A DNA stretch of 64,000 bases. Origin: Agaribacter marinus. GTDB lineage: Bacteria; Pseudomonadota; Gammaproteobacteria; Enterobacterales; Alteromonadaceae. Location of the stretch: contig NZ_BSOT01000019.1 of NCBI RefSeq assembly GCF_030160655.1, forward strand, positions 62,001-126,000, read 5' to 3'. Positions 1 to 8,620 of this stretch are shown here, in pieces (the stretch's first letter is position 1; every line of letters starts with the position of its first letter). The position numbers and the translations under genes are program-made. The notes under the pieces were generated by a model that was given only the letters and a program-made list of their open reading frames with translations, had not been told where the DNA came from and ran no database searches.

Positions 1-1251
1 GACTATTTGAGTAAGGATTTCTTTCCAATCCGTATTAGAGTGAAATACATTCAAGTCATCTGCCAACTGCCAACTTTTGTCGTTCTGCAAGGCCTTGGCT
101 AATGCACTATCGGCTTTTTCCAATATCGTATGTAAAGAGTCACCCGTAACAAAGGATGTAACGCCAAGGTGCGCGAAACCACTCTCATGTTCACTTTTCT
201 CTTTGCGTTTAGTTTCTCTAATAAACTGTTTAGCTATGTTTTGTGCTGTTTCACTATCGCAGTTTTCTGCAATCATCGCTATGTCTGCGCCATTCAATCG
301 AAAAATTGGTGGGGTCTCAAGATAAGTAACTGCGGAACTCCGTAATAACGCAACCATAGATAGAAGGTATATATCGCCCGCGTTCATCCCACTATTTTTG
401 TTTATTGAATTTAGGCTACTTGCTCGCGCTATAACGAGGTAGTTTGTTGTCCCTACATGACGGCCACGCAAAACGTTATTCATATTGATGGTGAACGCCC
501 GCCGATTGCCTTGTGCAGTTAAACTATCGACATATGCAAATTTTCTATATTCCTCACTTTGAGACAAAATGCGATTGAACATTGTTGACAAGGATTTAGA
601 CATTGCATTTAACGCTATAACAATTTGTGACAGTTCTCGTGTAGACGGGACCTTTTCTATCATTTGAAATTTTTGATGGCTGATGTCATTGGCTTGAGCA
701 ACAACCGAGTTTAACGGCGCTTGAACAATCTTTTTAATTAGTAGCCATACGAAGAGTAAAGAAAATAGAAAGGCAGCAAGGATGATCGCGGCAGATTGTT
801 TTGCGCTCAGCCAGAGTTGAAGGTAGCCATAGCTAGGGTTACTCTCTACAACTAAATATCCTTCAATGACCCAGCCTCCGTTAATTTCTGTGCTGGCTGA
901 TGGCGCCCTAATACTAAAGGTTTTTATAAACCATTGGGGCACATCAATATATTTTTGGTCAGATTTTTTTTCAATTAATACATTGTGTTGCGCATTTTTT
1001 AATAGGATAGAGTTATAATATCCACGATCAAAAATTGCATTTGTCATTGTTTCAATGATAGGTAAGTTTGTGTTATCTCCAATATATGGCGTTATCGACA
1101 AACCTAAAGATGTCGCAGTATCTTGGGCGTGAGACTGCAATTGCGTTTCGATAAATTGTCGAGTACTAACTACATTGAAAATCAGTGAAACTAAAAACAC
1201 GAGTAACAAAATAATGAAAAAACCACTACTTAATTGTTTTGTTAGCGACAT
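1..1251 (-). CDS. lapD: LapD-like c-di-GMP receptor (HAMP, degenerate GGDEF; C-terminal EAL part beyond the window edge)
   Basis: Open from an ATG at 1251 to the window edge (417 codons, no stop), so it is 3'-truncated. An AAGGAG ribosome site lies 6-7 bases before the ATG. Seen: a membrane segment at about residues 10-28, a periplasmic region of about 120 residues, a second membrane segment at about 153-172, a HAMP-like stretch, then a GGDEF-type domain in which the signature reads NGADI instead of GGDEF, so cyclase activity is not expected. Known for the family: LapD binds c-di-GMP through an inactive EAL domain and sequesters the periplasmic protease LapG to keep a large adhesin on the surface. 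The gene directly upstream in the same direction is lapG (46 bp gap), which supports the assignment. The EAL domain itself cannot be checked here. No adhesin or its type I secretion genes are visible. Confidence 0.88.
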   Translation of the reverse strand, partial: MSLTKQLSSGFFIILLLVFLVSLIFNVVSTRQFIETQLQSHAQDTATSLGLSITPYIGDNTNLPIIETMTNAIFDRGYYNSILLKNAQHNVLIEKKSDQKYIDVPQWFIKTFSIRAPSASTEINGGWVIEGYLVVESNPSYGYLQLWLSAKQSAAIILAAFLFSLLFVWLLIKKIVQAPLNSVVAQANDISHQKFQMIEKVPSTRELSQIVIALNAMSKSLSTMFNRILSQSEEYRKFAYVDSLTAQGNRRAFTINMNNVLRGRHVGTTNYLVIARASSLNSINKNSGMNAGDIYLLSMVALLRSSAVTYLETPPIFRLNGADIAMIAENCDSETAQNIAKQFIRETKRKEKSEHESGFAHLGVTSFVTGDSLHTILEKADSALAKALQNDKSWQLADDLNVFHSNTDWKEILTQIV

Positions 1252-1297
1252 TACAAAGCTCCTTGTGTTGCTAAGCTATACCTGTAGAGTATTAAGG

Positions 1298-1954
1298 TCA
1301 TTTAAGTTCCTCTTGCATTCTTTTATTTAGATCGACCCACATGCTATTCTGGCCGCCTTTTTGTACCTTTCGCCCTCGTCCTTGTGACTTTGCTAACCAT
1401 AACCCATCGCCGTTGAAACTAAAAATTGGAATTAAATCTCTGCGCTTAGATGCAGGTAGAATTCTACGATTAATGTTGTCTAGTACCAAGGGAACTGAAT
1501 TTGGTTGTTCGTAATAAGCTAACACCATATGGGCTTGTCTAGTCGGTCTTGTGGCAGTTACATACATTAGCCTAAGTTTGTCGTTAGATACGCCCATTTC
1601 TAACAACGTGAAGTATTTGGCTATGACGAAGTCTTCACAATCGCCAGCGTTATGGCCGATAAACTCGGTGGGTGTCGCCCAGTAATCACTTGCTCCCCAT
1701 TGGCTAACATCGTTGACAAACTCATGCTGGTTAAAAAATTTATTGACGGCAAAAAGCTGTTCTTCGAGCTCTTCATTCATGTGTTCATTAATTAGCGCTT
1801 GCCACTCTCTCGCGCGACCTTCTGCATCGTCCCCATATTTGCTCTTCATTGCTTCAAACAGTTTTTCATTGAAATTAATCTTTGATAGTCCATACTGCGC
1901 GATCAACATCAAGCTTACACAAAAGCATATGTTTTTGAATCTGCGGTTCAACAT
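1298..1954 (-). CDS. lapG: LapG-like periplasmic cysteine protease (transglutaminase-like, BTLCP family)
   Basis: 218 residues with an N-terminal signal segment (residues about 5-24). The Cys-His-Asp triad of bacterial transglutaminase-like cysteine proteases is visible: Cys106 in GDCEDF, His142 in AHMVLAYY and Asp159 in LVLDN. In the family, LapG is a calcium-dependent periplasmic protease that cleaves the N-terminal retention module of LapA/LapF-type adhesins and releases cells from biofilms; c-di-GMP-bound LapD restrains it. The adjacent downstream gene on the same strand is a LapD-like receptor, so the two probably form one operon. The start is the ATG at 1954; I see no strong ribosome site in front of it. 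The adhesin substrate is not in the window. Confidence 0.92.
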   Translation of the reverse strand: MLNRRFKNICFCVSLMLIAQYGLSKINFNEKLFEAMKSKYGDDAEGRAREWQALINEHMNEELEEQLFAVNKFFNQHEFVNDVSQWGASDYWATPTEFIGHNAGDCEDFVIAKYFTLLEMGVSNDKLRLMYVTATRPTRQAHMVLAYYEQPNSVPLVLDNINRRILPASKRRDLIPIFSFNGDGLWLAKSQGRGRKVQKGGQNSMWVDLNKRMQEELK

Positions 1955-2199
1955 GGTCAGAAATGATGTTCAATGTGAGGGGTAGATATTGTATTTAACG
2001 TAGTTTCTTCATAAAACCTTAATCTTTTGAGGCATAATTAGGGTGTAATTCATTAGAACATAATTTTACTTTGAGCTGACATTGCGGGAAACTATGGCTT
2101 GGGCGCGTAATTTGCTTAATACAAAATTCAGATACTCAATATGGGATTGGCATGGAACTGATGGATGTTACTTTTACTAATGTGGGGGAGGCTGATAAC

Positions 2200-2480
2200 A
2201 ATCAGTGTTTTACATGAATTTTCCGATAACTCTATCCCTGAGTGCAGTGCCACAACGGATATTATCCAATATGCCCCTAATTGTTTGCGACGAAAATATT
2301 CATCATTTATTGCTTGGAGCAAAAAGTATAGATATTCCAGTTATTATTATTTTAATACTAGCGGCTATTTCGAAATACCTAAATGGATTTACAACTGCTG
2401 AATTGAGTCGATGGATAGAGCTATCATTCAATCGGGCAAAGTCATTGTATTACGGCAATCAGATTCTTTTATCCGTCGTT
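2200..2480 (+). pseudogene. Decayed WecG/TagA (GT26) glycosyltransferase remnant
   Basis: No intact gene lies between 1955 and 2667. Translating the plus strand in two alternating frames gives pieces that line up in order with the intact WecG-type protein at 15748-16515: SIPECSATTDIIQYAP against NIPERSATTDTIHDIP, then in another frame NIHHLLLGAKS against VMRHYLLGGKE, then back in the first frame NTSGYFEIPKWIYN against ITGDYSRAPEWLQN, and after a stop codon IESMDRAI against LEWLHRAL. The pieces are separated by frameshifts, a stop and an apparent internal deletion of about 70 codons. The first and last parts of a normal GT26 gene are missing or unrecognisable. An open frame at 2205-2576 (123 codons) spans part of it; its C-terminal half resembles nothing I know and I do not call it a gene. 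Confidence 0.7.
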
Positions 2481-2667
2481 CATAACGAAGTAGGTAAAGA
2501 TGGTGCTTATGGTCGTTTTCTTGATAATAAAAATATAAGTGAGTTTGCGAAATATTTGATTAATAGATTAGATTAGTAAAAGATCAAAACGGTCGGTGAA
2601 GCTATCAAAAATTTACTTTCAGGAATGCAGTTAATGAATGTTTTGAATTTACAGGTATATAAAGATA

Positions 2668-3780
2668 ATGGCTAATATCGCAATAGTGTTGCATGATTTA
2701 CGAGGTGGTGGCGCCGAAAAAATGATGGTTAGACTAGCAAATCAACTTGCCGATGAAGGCGATGTTGTTAACTTGATCCTAATAACGAGTGGTGGCATAA
2801 ATAAGCGATTTTTGCAGCCTAATGTTAACTTGATTGAACTTAATTGTAAGCGGACTTTGTCGGCATTTAAGCCCCTAAGGACAGCCCTAAAAAAAATTAG
2901 GCCTGAAGGGATCTTGGCTGCATTAACTCACATTAATGTGATTACCGCGATAGTTTGCTATAGCTTGGGCTGGTCTAAAAAGTTAAGCGTAAGTGAGAGA
3001 AATGCGTTTTCTCTCGATAAGAATGTAAATACGAATGCAGTAATGAAAGCAGCATATTTTCTTGCGCCTTTTGTATATAGAGCATTACCCAATCCCGTCA
3101 TTGCCGTCTCAAAGGGGGTGGCATCAGATTTAGTTGAATCTACGATCACGCGGGACAAAGATGTGACGACTGCGCCGAACCCAGTCGTCATTAAAGAGAC
3201 AATTGATGCTGCAAAAGCGCCCCCAAGCCATAAATGGCTTGTCAATAAATCTTTACCTACGATTATTGCCGTTGGTCGGCTCACTAATCAAAAAGGCTTT
3301 GATATGCTTCTTGATGCATTCTACCAAGTTAATAAGTCTCTCAATTGCCGTTTAATTATTTTTGGTGAAGGCGAATTACGTGAACAACTGGAATCTCATG
3401 CTCGCAGTCTTGGTATAGAAGACAGAGTGTCCCTGCCTGGATATACCGCAAATCCGTTAGCAGAAATGAAAGCTGCTGACCTTTACGTTTTGTCATCTCG
3501 TTTTGAAGGAAGCCCGAATGCAATTGTAGAAGCAATGTCTGTTAGCACGGCAGTAGTTGCGTTTGATTGCCCTCATGGGGCGAGAGAAATTTTACAGGAT
3601 GGCAAAGTTGCACCACTCGTCGAGTATATGAATGTTGAAAAGTTAAGTGCAGCGATTGTGCATGAATTACAAACTGCCCTGTCCCCAGACTATTCGGCAG
3701 AAATAAAGAAATTTACAGCGCAAGCCGCCGCAAAATCATACCGCAAACTGATAATTGAGCGAAAGTCTAGGAATCAATAA
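2668..3780 (+). CDS. Glycosyltransferase family 4
   Basis: 370 residues, GT-B fold. The N-terminal glycine-rich motif LRGGGAEKMM (residues 11-20) and the C-terminal donor-binding motif FEGSPNAIVE with the EX7E pair Glu280/Glu288 are typical of GT4 retaining transferases. AVGRLTNQKGFDMLL (201-215) is the usual hinge to the second Rossmann domain. It presumably adds one sugar to the lipid-linked repeat unit of the exopolysaccharide on the cytoplasmic side of the inner membrane; donor and acceptor cannot be deduced. It is the first intact gene of a plus-strand block (GT4, Wzy-like, GT2, MurB-like). It is related in motif layout to the second GT4 at 16521-17597. The ATG at 2668 is preceded only by a weak purine stretch (AAAGAT). 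Confidence 0.9.
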   Translation: MANIAIVLHDLRGGGAEKMMVRLANQLADEGDVVNLILITSGGINKRFLQPNVNLIELNCKRTLSAFKPLRTALKKIRPEGILAALTHINVITAIVCYSLGWSKKLSVSERNAFSLDKNVNTNAVMKAAYFLAPFVYRALPNPVIAVSKGVASDLVESTITRDKDVTTAPNPVVIKETIDAAKAPPSHKWLVNKSLPTIIAVGRLTNQKGFDMLLDAFYQVNKSLNCRLIIFGEGELREQLESHARSLGIEDRVSLPGYTANPLAEMKAADLYVLSSRFEGSPNAIVEAMSVSTAVVAFDCPHGAREILQDGKVAPLVEYMNVEKLSAAIVHELQTALSPDYSAEIKKFTAQAAAKSYRKLIIERKSRNQ

Positions 3781-3806
3781 TGAACAAGATTGCTTATAGG
3801 GTCTAA

Positions 3807-5075
3807 ATGAAATTAGATATTAACCAGATCTACAAACTGTTTTTGCTTATTAGTATGAGCTTTTATATCGGCTTGATAGACTTTGTAAATAGGTTATTTA
3901 CTGGAGGAGTGAGTTATGGCGACATGGAGGGTGCTTCATCAGGAAATATAGTTAATCAACTACTTGGACTCTCGTTGCTTGGATTTATCTTCGTATTTCT
4001 CCGTTTTTCTAGTGTGTTTTCTATAAGTGCGGCGCTAAAAAGCGGGAAGATTTGGTGGCTATTGATTGCTTTTTTTGCGGCAAGTATTGTTTGGTCTTAC
4101 GAACCGACTGTATCCATTCGACGAATCATCGCTTTCTCTACACTAATAGTAACTTGCTACTCGCTCGCAGTAATATTCTCGGCAAAAACCTTAATTACCT
4201 TTGTGGCAGAGCTCATTTTTTGGGTAACGCTTGTTGGTTTTTTATATCACTTTGGCACTGGCGGGGGGCTATCGTTCGGCTTCGGTGATAGAGCCGCGGC
4301 TATGCGGGGTATTTACTTTGATAAGAACGGAGCTGCAAGAGTGTATGCTTATGGTATTATCTTATTTTTTGCTCTTAAGCGGTACGCTACTTGGAGTGAC
4401 ATAACAAAAATAGCAATATTAAGTTTTGCTTTGCTGACATCTGCATCTGCCTCTGGCGTCGTGATGGCATTTTTTGGCGTCGGGTTACTTTTTGTTTTCA
4501 ATTTGTTTAAGGCTAGAACTAAGCAGCAGACTTTGCTGCAATTCGTTATTTTAATATTGGCGCTGTTCCTAGGTGCTTATTTAGTATCAGTACTTTACGA
4601 ACTATTGCTCGCTGCTTTAGGTAGAGATCCTGAGCTGTCGAATAGAGCCATAATATGGGAATTAATTTTTCCATTAATTGAAGATGAATGGCTTAAAGGT
4701 TATGGCTTTGGTGCATTTTGGGCAAGTAGCGCTGTGCAAGGCTTTGTTGAACGATGGGGATTTATTGGTAATGCGCATAGTGGCTATTTAGAGGTCTTGC
4801 TCCATGGTGGCATTATTGGTTTAGTAATTTTAATTCTTATTTTTCTTAATCATCTTAAGCATGTGTTAGCACTTTACTTAGAACGCAGAGAAGACGATTT
4901 GTCGAGCTTGTTCTTTGTGTTACTTATTATTCAATTAGTAGTAAATGCAGTCGGGTATGTTATTTTAAATCATAACAGTTTTGATATGTTTTTATTCACC
5001 CTGCTGTATTTTGTAGCAGTCAAGCAGTATTTAACAAAAAGTGTAGGTAAGAATGTATGGGTGAGCGAAAGATAA
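3807..5075 (+). CDS. wzy: O-antigen polymerase/ligase-like membrane protein (Wzy)
   Basis: 422 residues, strongly hydrophobic with roughly ten or more predicted membrane segments spread over the whole length. A long periplasmic loop around residues 255-330 contains the RDPELSNRAIIWE and GYGFGAFW stretches and an H-S-GYLE motif, the pattern seen in the Wzy_C/O-antigen ligase superfamily. In Wzy-dependent pathways this enzyme polymerises flipped repeat units on the periplasmic face of the inner membrane. Placement between glycosyltransferases, with a Wzx flippase at 10237-11664, supports the polymerase role over a ligase role. The downstream GT2 overlaps its last 19 bases, suggesting translational coupling. 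Gene symbol by role, since sequence conservation in this family is low. Confidence 0.8.
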   Translation: MKLDINQIYKLFLLISMSFYIGLIDFVNRLFTGGVSYGDMEGASSGNIVNQLLGLSLLGFIFVFLRFSSVFSISAALKSGKIWWLLIAFFAASIVWSYEPTVSIRRIIAFSTLIVTCYSLAVIFSAKTLITFVAELIFWVTLVGFLYHFGTGGGLSFGFGDRAAAMRGIYFDKNGAARVYAYGIILFFALKRYATWSDITKIAILSFALLTSASASGVVMAFFGVGLLFVFNLFKARTKQQTLLQFVILILALFLGAYLVSVLYELLLAALGRDPELSNRAIIWELIFPLIEDEWLKGYGFGAFWASSAVQGFVERWGFIGNAHSGYLEVLLHGGIIGLVILILIFLNHLKHVLALYLERREDDLSSLFFVLLIIQLVVNAVGYVILNHNSFDMFLFTLLYFVAVKQYLTKSVGKNVWVSER

Positions 5076-6061
5076 AAGTTTCGATGGTAGTTGCGCAATA
5101 TAATCGCGCCGATCGAATCGCTGAATCTATCGGGTCTGCGCTAGATCAGGACTTTGAAGATTTTGAGGTGGTAGTCGTTAATGATGGCAGTCCTGACGAC
5201 AATGTAAGAGTAGAGTTAGATAAGCTTAATAACGACAAACTTGTTGTTATTCACCAAGAAAATACCGGTTTTGTCGGTGCCGTCAGAAAAGCGATTTCTG
5301 CTTCCAAAGGTGAGTATATCGCTATACATGGTGCAGGCGATGTGTCTTTGCCGAGTCGTATTCGAAAGCAAGCGGACTATCTTGACCAGCATCAGAATAT
5401 TGGGGCTATCGGTTGCTTTTATGAAAATAGAATCTTTGGTAAAAGTGATGCGTCTGTGATTCAAGTGCGAACAAACGACAGGGAGTTGTTTACGGTAAAG
5501 GACTTTGAAAAAAACCCAATTCCGTATGGGCATGGCGATGTAATGTACCGGAAAGCGCTTTATGACGAAGTTGGCGGTTATCGCCCATTTTTTAAGTTCG
5601 CACAAGACCACGATTTATGGTTACGCATGGCGTCGAAGGCTGATATGGCATTGTATCCAGAAGTGCTGTATCAGCGTGGTTATTTCGAGGCTGATGGTAT
5701 TGCGACAGACATGAAAAAATTGGTGTTACAGAAGTACTTATCTCACTTTGCAATTCAGCTACACAATGAAAGAAAGCTTGGTGGCAAAGACAGTTTAGAT
5801 AAAATTGGCCCGCAAGCTGCCTTTTTACGTGGGTCTGATAAGGATTTGTCCCAATATTTTTCATGGAAAGCATTAAGTCACTTTTACCAAGGAGATAAGG
5901 ATATGGCACGCTATTTAGCAAAACTATCGGTGAAAGAAATGATCAGTACCAAGTCATTAGTGGTATTCGCACTAATATCGCTTGGTCAAATCGAACTCGT
6001 TCACAAAGGTTTAACAAAGTTAATGTCATTTCACCCTAGAGAAAAAAAATGGAGAATGTGA
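5057..6061 (+). CDS. Glycosyltransferase family 2
   Basis: 334 residues. The N-terminal GT-A domain shows VVAQYNR, the nucleotide-binding VVVNDGSPDD (around residue 40), and HGAGDVSLPSR as the DXD-like metal site (Asp in AGD), followed by FKFAQDHDLWLRM, the acceptor-side ED/HDLWLR motif of GT2 transferases. The last 90 residues are helical and without recognisable motif. It starts inside the end of the Wzy-like gene (19 bp overlap, AGGTAAG ribosome site inside that gene). Probable role: addition of one sugar to the repeat unit; specificity unknown. The A-G-D form of the metal motif is a little unusual (D-D-D or D-x-D is commoner), but the surrounding residues are intact. Confidence 0.88.
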   Translation: MGERKIKVSMVVAQYNRADRIAESIGSALDQDFEDFEVVVVNDGSPDDNVRVELDKLNNDKLVVIHQENTGFVGAVRKAISASKGEYIAIHGAGDVSLPSRIRKQADYLDQHQNIGAIGCFYENRIFGKSDASVIQVRTNDRELFTVKDFEKNPIPYGHGDVMYRKALYDEVGGYRPFFKFAQDHDLWLRMASKADMALYPEVLYQRGYFEADGIATDMKKLVLQKYLSHFAIQLHNERKLGGKDSLDKIGPQAAFLRGSDKDLSQYFSWKALSHFYQGDKDMARYLAKLSVKEMISTKSLVVFALISLGQIELVHKGLTKLMSFHPREKKWRM

Positions 6062-6121
6062 TCTTGGTCTCACACAATAATAAGATTGCAGCCTTATAAA
6101 CTACCAATATAGTAGAACCAA

Positions 6122-7111
6122 ATGTTAAATCAATTAATTGAAAAATGTTTATCTGAGTTTGGCGAGATATGTAATACAAGCAGCAATGCAGCGGATTTCA
6201 GTTACTGGAAAATTGGCGGCCCTGTTAAGCTATTAATTGAACCCTCATCAGTTGAACAATTACAAAAAGCAATTAAATATATAAATCTATACTCAGACGT
6301 GCCTAGCCTATGTGTAGGCGACGGTTCAAATTTGCTATTCGATTCAGCAGGTTTTGATGGTGTTATCATCAAGATAGGAAACGCACTAAGTAAACTGGAG
6401 TATGACCAAACGGGCACCATAGCCACATGTGAAGCAGGTATATGGGTGCCTGAGCTTGCTTATCAACTTTCTTTAAAAGGCCTTACTGGCGTTGAGCACA
6501 TTTGTGGTATACCAGGTCGAATTGGTGGTTTAGTTTATATGAACGGTGGAAGCAATCGTCGCTCAATCTTAGAAAATACCTTAAAGGTCGAACTCATAAA
6601 TCGTCTAGGAGAACTCGAAGTAGAGCACGCGAAGGATTTACCCTTTTCGTATAGAACATCGCCGTTTCAAAACGATGGAAGGATTGTTGCAAGAGTCACC
6701 TTGTCTTTAATGCAGGGCGAGCGCAAAGTCGTGCGCGCGAAGATGCGCAGTATTCTTGCATCTCGTCGGAAAAAATTTCCCCGTAAGTTGCCAAACTGCG
6801 GTTCTGTATTCCTGTCTGACCCCAAAATGTACGACCTTATCGGGCCTCCAGGCTTTGCTATCGAAAAAGTAGGTTTAAAAGGGTTGAAGCAAGGGCAGGC
6901 CCAAATTTCACCAGTGCATGCCAATTTTATTGTCAATAATGGCGGCGCTACTAGCGACGATGTACTGTATCTAATTAGAAAAATTAGACAGGACGTTTAT
7001 GCAGATACTGACTTTTTAATGGACTGTGAAGCTCGCTACGTTGCACCCAATGGTGGCCTTTGCCAGGCACATATTAAAGCGGAAGCGTTGTTTGGAAGTG
7101 TCGGAAAATAA
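6122..7111 (+). CDS. MurB-like UDP-N-acetylenolpyruvoylglucosamine reductase paralogue within the EPS locus
   Basis: 329 residues. FAD-binding part: GDGSNLLF (67-74), CGIPGRIGGLVYMNGG (128-143). Catalytic residues of MurB are present: the Tyr177-Arg178 pair in SYRTS, Ser228 in CGSVF and Glu303 in CEARYV; HANFIVNNGGAT (266-277) is a strong family signature. The known reaction is NADPH reduction of the enolpyruvyl ether of UDP-GlcNAc to UDP-N-acetylmuramate. The housekeeping murB of gammaproteobacteria normally sits beside birA, so a copy among glycosyltransferases, convergent with a MurA-like gene, is likely to be a second, dedicated copy. I infer that it helps make a lactyl-ether sugar for the polysaccharide. 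It could instead be the only murB of the genome, which cannot be excluded from this window. Confidence 0.88.
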   Translation: MLNQLIEKCLSEFGEICNTSSNAADFSYWKIGGPVKLLIEPSSVEQLQKAIKYINLYSDVPSLCVGDGSNLLFDSAGFDGVIIKIGNALSKLEYDQTGTIATCEAGIWVPELAYQLSLKGLTGVEHICGIPGRIGGLVYMNGGSNRRSILENTLKVELINRLGELEVEHAKDLPFSYRTSPFQNDGRIVARVTLSLMQGERKVVRAKMRSILASRRKKFPRKLPNCGSVFLSDPKMYDLIGPPGFAIEKVGLKGLKQGQAQISPVHANFIVNNGGATSDDVLYLIRKIRQDVYADTDFLMDCEARYVAPNGGLCQAHIKAEALFGSVGK

Positions 7112-7180
7112 CGTAGCGGATACGCTTGCAAGACGCTCTGAGTTAGACAATTGGGTATATAATTAAATGTATTAGAGTAT

Positions 7181-7213
7181 GATTGAATAGCTATCATCTA
7201 TAGCTATTCAATC
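7181..7213. terminator. Bidirectional terminator-like hairpin between convergent murB and murA paralogues
   Basis: A perfect 14-bp inverted repeat (7181-7194 and 7200-7213) with a 5-base loop lies in the 112-bp gap between the convergent genes ending at 7111 and 7224. The stem is AT-rich with a GC core (AATAGCTAT). A short T-rich run follows on the plus side (CGTTTAAC). Its position and symmetry suit transcription termination from both sides. Confidence 0.7.
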
Positions 7214-7223
7214 GTTTAACGTG

Positions 7224-8507
7224 TTACTTAAGTTGAATCTTTGCGCCGAGTAATTCCATTTTTTCAGCGAATCTATCGTAACCACGTGTAATTTGCCACG
7301 CATCATGGATGCGAGTTTCGCCTTCGGCAAATAATGCTGCAAGAGATAAGGCTATGCCAGCTCTTAAATCCAAGGCTTTAACATCTGCGCCTTTTAAAGC
7401 AGTACCACCATCAATAATCAACATATTTCCATCGGTATGAGAATTCATGCCCATTTTATTTAACTCACTCGCATATCCGTATCGACCCGGAAAGCGTAAA
7501 TCGACAAACTTTGATTGTCCCCGTGCTCGGGCTGAGTAAACCGCTAATATCGGTTGCATGTCAGAGTTAACGCCTGGATATGGTCCTGTGCTTAGTTCTA
7601 GTGGATAGCATTTTGAGCCTTTAACTATTAAAGAATTGTTGTGGCGGTAAAGCTTAGCGCCAGATTCTCTTAAATAAAACAGAGGGATATCTAAATGTTC
7701 GTATGGAAAATCAAGGATCTCTACTTCCCCGTCTGTTACTGCGGCGCCAACTAACCAAGTTAACGCTTCAACATTATCGGGGATTACGGTATGGGTCGTA
7801 CCACGTAATGAATCTTTTCCTTTTACTTCAATATGCTCTTGCCCATAAACGGTTATTTCAGCCCCCATCGAGTTTAACATATCAATTAAATCTAATATTT
7901 CCGGGCGTACATGCGGATTCCAAATCCTTGTAATACCATTTGCTAAAGAGCCCGCGATTATTGCATTTTCTGTTGCGCCAGTAGAGCGAATTGGTAGGTG
8001 TATATCTGCGCCAACTAGACCGCCTTGGGGCGCTTCTGCACACAAGTAGCCATCTTCATCCCACACTTTTGCTCCAAGAGTTTCTAGGAGCATAACGTGC
8101 AGATCGTAAGCACGGTCACCACCACCACCACCAATACTACAACCGCCAGGCAGTGGTACCGCTCCTTTTCCAGTTCTTGCGGTTAGCGCGCCTAAAATCA
8201 ATAGTGTGTTACGAATTGAACGACCATCCCATTTAAGATAGTTGTCAGGAGCGCTTGTTTCGTTTACGACTAAGGTGTCACTTGTGACTACACAAGATTT
8301 CCCCAATACATCTAACATCTCTTTATGCACTTGAGCATCTAACAAAGTCGCTGGGTAATTTTGAATGACCACAGGATCTTCCGTAAGTAGCGTGGCTGCC
8401 ATGAGTCTTAGAACAGAGTTTTTAGCCCCACTCACTTTGACAGTGCCATTCAGTGTTGCAGGTGAAAGCGATATAGTGTTTATCTGTTCAATATCTATTT
8501 GGGTCAT
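7224..8507 (-). CDS. MurA-like UDP-GlcNAc 1-carboxyvinyltransferase paralogue within the EPS locus
   Basis: 427 residues, full EPSP-synthase-type two-domain length. Residues matching the MurA active site: Lys29-Asn30 in GAKNSV, an Arg in SIRN (99), the catalytic Cys123 in PGGCSIG, an Asp in NSDMQP and the Arg in DLRAGIALSLAA. It differs from standard MurA by a glycine-rich insertion after the Cys loop (IGGGGGDRAYDLHV) and an altered PYPGVNSDMQP stretch, so it looks like a diverged paralogue. Known reaction: transfer of enolpyruvate from PEP to the 3-OH of UDP-GlcNAc. It is convergent with the MurB-like gene across one hairpin. The normal murA of gammaproteobacteria lies in the mla/ibaG region. 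Inference: together they make UDP-MurNAc or a related carboxyethyl ether for the polysaccharide. Confidence 0.88.
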   Translation of the reverse strand: MTQIDIEQINTISLSPATLNGTVKVSGAKNSVLRLMAATLLTEDPVVIQNYPATLLDAQVHKEMLDVLGKSCVVTSDTLVVNETSAPDNYLKWDGRSIRNTLLILGALTARTGKGAVPLPGGCSIGGGGGDRAYDLHVMLLETLGAKVWDEDGYLCAEAPQGGLVGADIHLPIRSTGATENAIIAGSLANGITRIWNPHVRPEILDLIDMLNSMGAEITVYGQEHIEVKGKDSLRGTTHTVIPDNVEALTWLVGAAVTDGEVEILDFPYEHLDIPLFYLRESGAKLYRHNNSLIVKGSKCYPLELSTGPYPGVNSDMQPILAVYSARARGQSKFVDLRFPGRYGYASELNKMGMNSHTDGNMLIIDGGTALKGADVKALDLRAGIALSLAALFAEGETRIHDAWQITRGYDRFAEKMELLGAKIQLK

Positions 8508-8620
8508 TGCGATGTTTCCATAAAGAGTTTGTAGTTCATTTAAAGTACTGCTATTTAAATTATACCAGAATAAAAAATTAATTAATCTTCTTGTCGGATG
8601 TATCTAGCCACTATTAGTTT

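Noticed and set aside
2205-2576. 123-codon open frame taken as an intact gene
   Set aside because: Its first half matches part of a GT26 protein only together with another frame, so it is part of a decayed gene; the second half is unrecognised.
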